Virus record (IMG/VR): IMGVR_UViG_3300020477_000118
Span: 1 to 25,353 of that record
From: a virus
Direction: 5' to 3' (one strand)
DNA: 25,353 nucleotides
Shown: positions 23,354 to 25,353 of the stretch, in pieces
Layout: each line of letters begins with the position of its first letter
Position numbering within the stretch: the first letter of the stretch is position 1
Notes under the pieces: generated by a model
What the model was told of the DNA's origin: nothing
The model's input: only the letters and a program-made list of their open reading frames with translations
The model's database searches: none
Translations under genes and position numbers: made by a program

Positions 23354-23413
23354 GGGGCGGCCGGCGGAGAGCGGAGGCAAACCACCGTTCGGGGAGCGAC
23401 CCCCTACCGCCCC
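23354..23413 (-). terminator. Nested hairpin after the 117-aa gene
   Basis: GGGGCGG (23354-23360) pairs with CCGCCCC (23407-23413). Within the loop GGGG (23391-23394) pairs with CCCC (23401-23404) around a short loop. It begins right after the TAG of the 117-residue gene and marks the border between the small-gene block and the packaging/head genes. No U tract follows on the minus strand, so Rho-independent termination is not proven. Confidence 0.4.
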
Positions 23414-23415
23414 GT

Positions 23416-23769
23416 CTATCGGTAACCGTACAACACCCGATGCTGAAACATCTCATGCTCGCCATCGGGCTTCTGCATCAAAGCTCTTGCCTGGTTGATG
23501 TCGCGCTTCTCCAGCCGCACATCCGTATCATCCTTCATCAACTGCAGCTCGTTAGGATACATCACGTAATTCTCGAAGATGAAGATCTGATTCCACATCC
23601 TGGTATACAAACACCCCTTGAGCACGGGATTGCCAGTGGCGGTGCGCGGCGTCTTCTCCTCGAGATAAAAAACCTGCGCCGGCAAGGGCAGGCCCGACGG
23701 GGTAACACCCACCACCTCGTAGTAGGCGTCCACCTCCAGATTATTTATCGACCTGGCGAAAACGTTCAT
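23416..23769 (-). CDS. Hypothetical beta-rich protein, 117 aa
   Basis: Not recognised. The sequence is strand-rich in the first half (VDAYYEVVGVTPSGLPLPAQ, then IFIFENYVMYPNELQL). A charged helical end (VRLEKRDINQARALMQKPDG) closes with VLYGYR. AGGGAG lies six bases before the ATG, and the start overlaps the preceding zinc-ribbon gene. It is the last gene of the small-gene operon, before a hairpin-rich gap of 106 bases that holds no other gene. Confidence 0.65.
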   Translation of the reverse strand: MNVFARSINNLEVDAYYEVVGVTPSGLPLPAQVFYLEEKTPRTATGNPVLKGCLYTRMWNQIFIFENYVMYPNELQLMKDDTDVRLEKRDINQARALMQKPDGEHEMFQHRVLYGYR

Positions 23770-23956
23770 ACCACTCCCTGGCCCTGTTCCGCCCCCTCAC
23801 CGTCTTCCACAGCTTCTTACCGCACCGGCCACAGCGCGGGTCCTCCCAGTCAATGTCCTGAAACCAATTAACCCAGGCACAGGGACACCACTTGCGAGGA
23901 CGATAACGGACATCACTCAACTCTGCGGCTTGTACGCCCCCGTAAGACGACCACAA
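23741..23956 (-). CDS. Small zinc-ribbon protein, up to 71 aa
   Basis: Two Cys pairs, C24-P-C26 and C42-x2-C45 (RCGRCGKKLWK), could bind zinc. The protein is Trp- and Arg-rich (YRPRKWCPCAWVNWFQDID, then WKTVRGRNRAREWYERF). No in-frame ATG exists: TTG at 23956 gives 71 residues and TTG at 23920 gives 59; the second lies closer to the upstream gene's stop and may be the true start. Another frame opened by the ATG at 23913 gives a 38-residue product without any motif. It is probably a nucleic-acid-binding accessory protein. Confidence 0.5.
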   Translation of the reverse strand: MWSSYGGVQAAELSDVRYRPRKWCPCAWVNWFQDIDWEDPRCGRCGKKLWKTVRGRNRAREWYERFRQVDK

Positions 23957-24032
23957 TCAGCAACAGCACAAAGAGCAGAGAGAATACCCCCATCAAAGCA
24001 AAGACAGCGATAATCCACTCTACGGCTCCCAT
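23913..24032 (-). CDS. Single-pass membrane peptide, 39 aa
   Basis: ATG at 24032, TGA at 23913-23915. After MGAVEW comes an uninterrupted hydrophobic stretch of about 23 residues (IIAVFALMGVFSLLFVLLL and on) ending in the basic tail LRGRTSRRVE, so an N-out, C-in orientation is expected. GGAG lies about 11 bases upstream. The start overlaps the HTH gene's end by 13 bases. Tiny membrane proteins in phage small-gene blocks can be spanin-like, holin-like or host-takeover peptides; a single helix with a basic tail is compatible with these but does not decide between them. Confidence 0.6.
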   Translation of the reverse strand: MGAVEWIIAVFALMGVFSLLFVLLLIVVVLRGRTSRRVE

Positions 24033-24277
24033 CGACGATACTTCTCCAAACGCCGGTTATACATACCGGGGACATTGGCCTTCTGCCAGGACAGCGTCCG
24101 CTCATAGCAGTCACAGACGCGGGTAACATCCGCCGGACGAAAACGCCAGTAGTGGCGATCGCCCTTCATCCGGTAAGACGGCACCACCTCTCCCCGCTCG
24201 ATATAGTTGTAGATAGTTGTCTTATCAATACCCAAGAGCCGGGAGACAGCCTGCAGCGAAAGCGGCCAGGCAATCAT
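24020..24277 (-). CDS. MerR/excisionase-type helix-turn-helix protein, 85 aa
   Basis: Residues 6-35 (LSLQAVSRLLGIDKTTIYNYIERGEV) form the winged helix-turn-helix of the HTH_17 or excisionase type, and HYWRFRPADVTRV is the expected wing and following helix. The rest is a short helical, basic tail. GGAG stands six bases before the ATG, and the start overlaps the 26-residue gene's stop as ATGA. It is the only recognisable sequence-specific DNA-binding protein in the window, so it is the first candidate for a repressor or activator of the repeated palindromes, although no direct link is shown. An excisionase role would require an integrase, which is not seen. Confidence 0.78.
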   Translation of the reverse strand: MIAWPLSLQAVSRLLGIDKTTIYNYIERGEVVPSYRMKGDRHYWRFRPADVTRVCDCYERTLSWQKANVPGMYNRRLEKYRRWEP

Positions 24278-24354
24278 TCACGCTCCACTATCCACAGCCC
24301 CAGCCGATATAGCCCGTAAAACAGCGGCACCGCCGCAAGCAGACTCAATACCAT
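24274..24354 (-). CDS. Mini membrane peptide, 26 aa
   Basis: ATG at 24354 and TGA at 24274-24276. GGAGG lies four bases before the ATG. Its ATG overlaps the Ref-like gene's TGA, and its TGA overlaps the HTH gene's ATG. The peptide is MVLSLLAAVPLFYGLYRLG followed by LWIVERE, a single hydrophobic helix. Overlaps on both sides and a good ribosome binding site argue that it is translated, although its length forbids any family assignment. Confidence 0.5.
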   Translation of the reverse strand: MVLSLLAAVPLFYGLYRLGLWIVERE

Positions 24355-24602
24355 CACGCCTCCAAAAGTCCTTGTACCTGCTGCCACAGATCCTCCTCCG
24401 TTCCAAACCGAGCCTCAAAACGCGAACGCGACGCATGAAAAGCGTCAGGCCCATACTGATGATGTAGGCCACACAGCGGGATATAACGCTTCGACCGCTG
24501 ACCCATACCCACATCACAGCGCAGGTGATGGATAGCAGCAGGCGTAGCCCGATACCCCAGGTTGTAGCAGACAATGCACCCGAGAGCGGCCACCTCAGAC
24601 AT
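24354..24602 (-). CDS. Ref-like HNH nuclease, 82 aa
   Basis: The start is the ATG at 24602 (MSEVAALGC), overlapping the previous stop; the longer frame up to 24788 is a shadow of the upstream gene. It contains C9-x2-C12, then H25-H26 (AAIHHLR), GMGQRS, C44-x2-H47-H48 (IPLCGLHHQYG) and H56, ending in RFEARFGTEEDLWQQV. This is the order of metal- and DNA-contact residues in the P1 Ref group of HNH nucleases, where Ref cuts DNA paired by RecA. A role in recombination or in end processing of replicating DNA is expected by homology of pattern. Activity on RecA filaments is not shown by the sequence. Confidence 0.8.
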   Translation of the reverse strand: MSEVAALGCIVCYNLGYRATPAAIHHLRCDVGMGQRSKRYIPLCGLHHQYGPDAFHASRSRFEARFGTEEDLWQQVQGLLEA

Positions 24603-24819
24603 CGACGGCATACAAAAAGAAGGGCGAGCCCGCACCCGCGTAAGCACCCTGGACATTGAAATCAAAAAACTCCCACGCCTCCTCCTCCTCCATCCCCATG
24701 CCCTCAAGCACGCCAACCACCTTCTGAGCATCGTAGCAGAAAGCCTCCTCCTGCCCACAACGCCTAACCACCCCCACGATACAATCATCGTAGGCCAGGC
24801 GCGGCTCGAGCATCATCAT
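24595..24819 (-). CDS. Conserved small acidic phage protein, 74 aa
   Basis: It begins with three Met codons (MMMLEPRLAYDDCIVGVVRRC). The text then reads EEAFCYDAQKVVGVLEGMGM and FFDFNVQGAYAGAGSPFFL. The pattern Tyr-Asp near the start, YD-x-x-K, and the C-terminal FN-x-x-G-A-Y-x-G motif is one I recall from many phage genomes as an uncharacterised small protein. No catalytic residues can be named. The start overlaps the preceding gene as ATGA, and the end overlaps the Ref-like gene by eight bases. Confidence 0.75.
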   Translation of the reverse strand: MMMLEPRLAYDDCIVGVVRRCGQEEAFCYDAQKVVGVLEGMGMEEEEAWEFFDFNVQGAYAGAGSPFFLYAVDV

Positions 24820-25049
24820 TTTCCCAGCTCTTCCAAAAAACGCCCCACCAGGCGCCGGAAAGACTCCACCTTCTCCCGATTCACCACCGTCCCATTCTCA
24901 TAGCACCGATACTGCCCCGCACGCTCACAAACGCTACAACGACGCAGATGTAAGTCCTGGTCCCCCTGCAACGCCTCCACCATCACCATCACCCCATCAC
25001 AGCTCCCAGGCTTACCCACATTACGCTTACCACAAACGACCTCACTCAT
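24816..25049 (-). CDS. Cys-rich hypothetical protein, 77 aa
   Basis: Five cysteines stand at residues 6, 17, 38, 41 and 49, with CSVC at 38-41 as a likely metal-binding knuckle; C6 or C17 and C49 could complete a site. The middle is hydrophobic (VMVMVEALQG), and the end is a charged helix (VESFRRLVGRFLEELGK). The family is not recognised. Start and end overlap the neighbours by eight and four bases, so translation is tightly coupled. Confidence 0.65.
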   Translation of the reverse strand: MSEVVCGKRNVGKPGSCDGVMVMVEALQGDQDLHLRRCSVCERAGQYRCYENGTVVNREKVESFRRLVGRFLEELGK

Positions 25050-25215
25050 CCAGCAATTCCCGCAACCGCCGCTTCGACACTACCTCGTCCCGCACCACCT
25101 CCCACGTCGTAAAACGCTCCCCACAGCGCACACACAAACGCCGACGGTGAACATACCGTGAATGGACTTTGGTGTATGGAACCCGTGTCTGACCACCGCA
25201 AAACACACATTTCAT
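25042..25215 (-). CDS. NrdR-type zinc-ribbon protein without ATP-cone, 57 aa
   Basis: Start taken at the ATG at 25215 (MKCVFCGG). The longer frame to 25335 runs through the palindromes of the leader and has non-protein-like sequence. Residues 3-31 match the N-terminal zinc ribbon of NrdR: C3-x2-C6 and then RRRLCVRCGERFTTWE with C28 and C31. The ATP-cone that follows in bacterial NrdR (about 150 residues in full) is absent. NrdR binds operators of ribonucleotide reductase genes; here the ribbon could bind host or phage operators or RNA polymerase. No Shine-Dalgarno sequence is present, and an AT-rich inverted repeat abuts the start. Confidence 0.75.
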   Translation of the reverse strand: MKCVFCGGQTRVPYTKVHSRYVHRRRLCVRCGERFTTWEVVRDEVVSKRRLRELLDE

Positions 25216-25257
25216 GCTTATATATATAAAAACACCTATACATGCATATATATAAGC
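25216..25257. repeat. AT-rich inverted repeat at the first gene's start
   Basis: GCTTATATATAT (25216-25227) and ATATATATAAGC (25246-25257) are perfect 12-bp inverted arms, 18 bases apart. The left arm touches the ATG of the zinc-ribbon gene. The T-A alternation and lack of a U tract speak for a promoter, melting site or protein-binding site rather than a terminator. Confidence 0.7.
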
Positions 25258-25290
25258 TAACCGATGCCTCGTACTTAACCATAGAAATCG

Positions 25291-25306
25291 TGTTACACGC
25301 ATGTAA
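25291..25306. promoter_or_regulatory. Quasi-palindrome, copy 4, in the leader
   Basis: GTTACACGCATGTAAC on the plus strand has perfect GTTACA/TGTAAC arms around CGCA. It shares GTTACACGC with copies 1 and 3 and lies 75 bases upstream of the first gene. This is the only copy fully clear of coding sequence and far from a stop codon, which favours a promoter-linked operator. Confidence 0.5.
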
Positions 25307-25353
25307 CGATAGGGGCGATAGAGAGCGACATTCAAAGAGGGGCCCCAATTTTA

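Noticed and set aside
23741-23913. 38-codon frame from the ATG at 23913
   Set aside because: It has a TGATG overlap but its product has no motif, and the zinc-ribbon frame over the same bases keeps both Cys pairs.
23917-24129. Minus-strand 70-residue ORF
   Set aside because: It is out of frame across the HTH gene and the membrane peptide, both better supported.
24278-24574. Minus-strand 98-residue ORF with hydrophobic start
   Set aside because: It overlaps the Ref-like gene in another frame; that gene has its metal-site pattern intact, and the 26-codon frame fits the overlaps better.
25216-25335. Forty-residue N-terminal extension of the zinc-ribbon gene
   Set aside because: It would translate the inverted repeat and the dyad, and the NrdR-type ribbon starts at its own Met as in the family.

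Overview
The window looks like the structural half, plus one block of small non-structural genes, of a tailed double-stranded DNA phage, most likely a short-tailed (podovirus-like) one. Every gene I can support lies on the minus strand, so transcription runs from the right edge (25,353) to the left. Genes are packed with ATGA, GTGA, TTGA or TAATG overlaps. There is a portal protein, a neck adaptor and a P22 gp10-like beta-propeller, but no tape measure, sheath or tail-tube gene. The left-edge gene carries a fibre-type motif that I recall from marine and environmental phages. No tRNA, integrase, lysis or polymerase gene is visible, and the host cannot be named. No gene-free stretch exceeds about 140 bases.

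Layout in transcription order. (1) 25,353-25,216: a leader with an AT-rich inverted repeat and a GTTAC-type palindrome. (2) 25,215-23,416: nine small overlapping genes. They include a free-standing NrdR-type zinc ribbon, a Ref-like HNH nuclease, a helix-turn-helix protein, two tiny membrane peptides and two further Cys-rich or zinc-ribbon proteins. (3) 23,309-20,616: a stand-alone terminase nuclease domain, a GT-A-like glycosyltransferase, three unassigned proteins and a GroES-like co-chaperonin. (4) 20,532-13,266: portal, an 11-codon mini-ORF, three small proteins, a poly-Q scaffold-like protein, a C2H2 zinc-finger protein, a decoration-like protein, the major capsid protein and a beta-helix protein. 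(5) 13,218-10,033: two small proteins, the neck adaptor and the beta-propeller. (6) 10,029-2,273: four large low-complexity or helical proteins in the place where ejected internal virion proteins usually lie. (7) 2,276-1,308: the terminase ATPase domain. (8) 1,194 to the left edge: a fibre-like protein, cut by the window.

The most striking point is that the large terminase appears as two genes. The ATPase half (GTG start at 2,276, stop at 1,308) ends where the nuclease domain normally begins. A separate 187-residue gene about 20.5 kb upstream (23,309-22,746) begins exactly with the first nuclease strand and carries all three expected acidic residues. The two halves would have to meet in trans at the portal.

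Other points of interest are a dispersed 16-bp quasi-palindrome (about GTTACACGCGATTAAC) found four times, mostly at gene borders. Three intergenic gaps hold nested hairpins. A GroES gene is overlapped over two thirds of its length by another open frame. An 862-residue virion protein is built from several families of tandem repeats.
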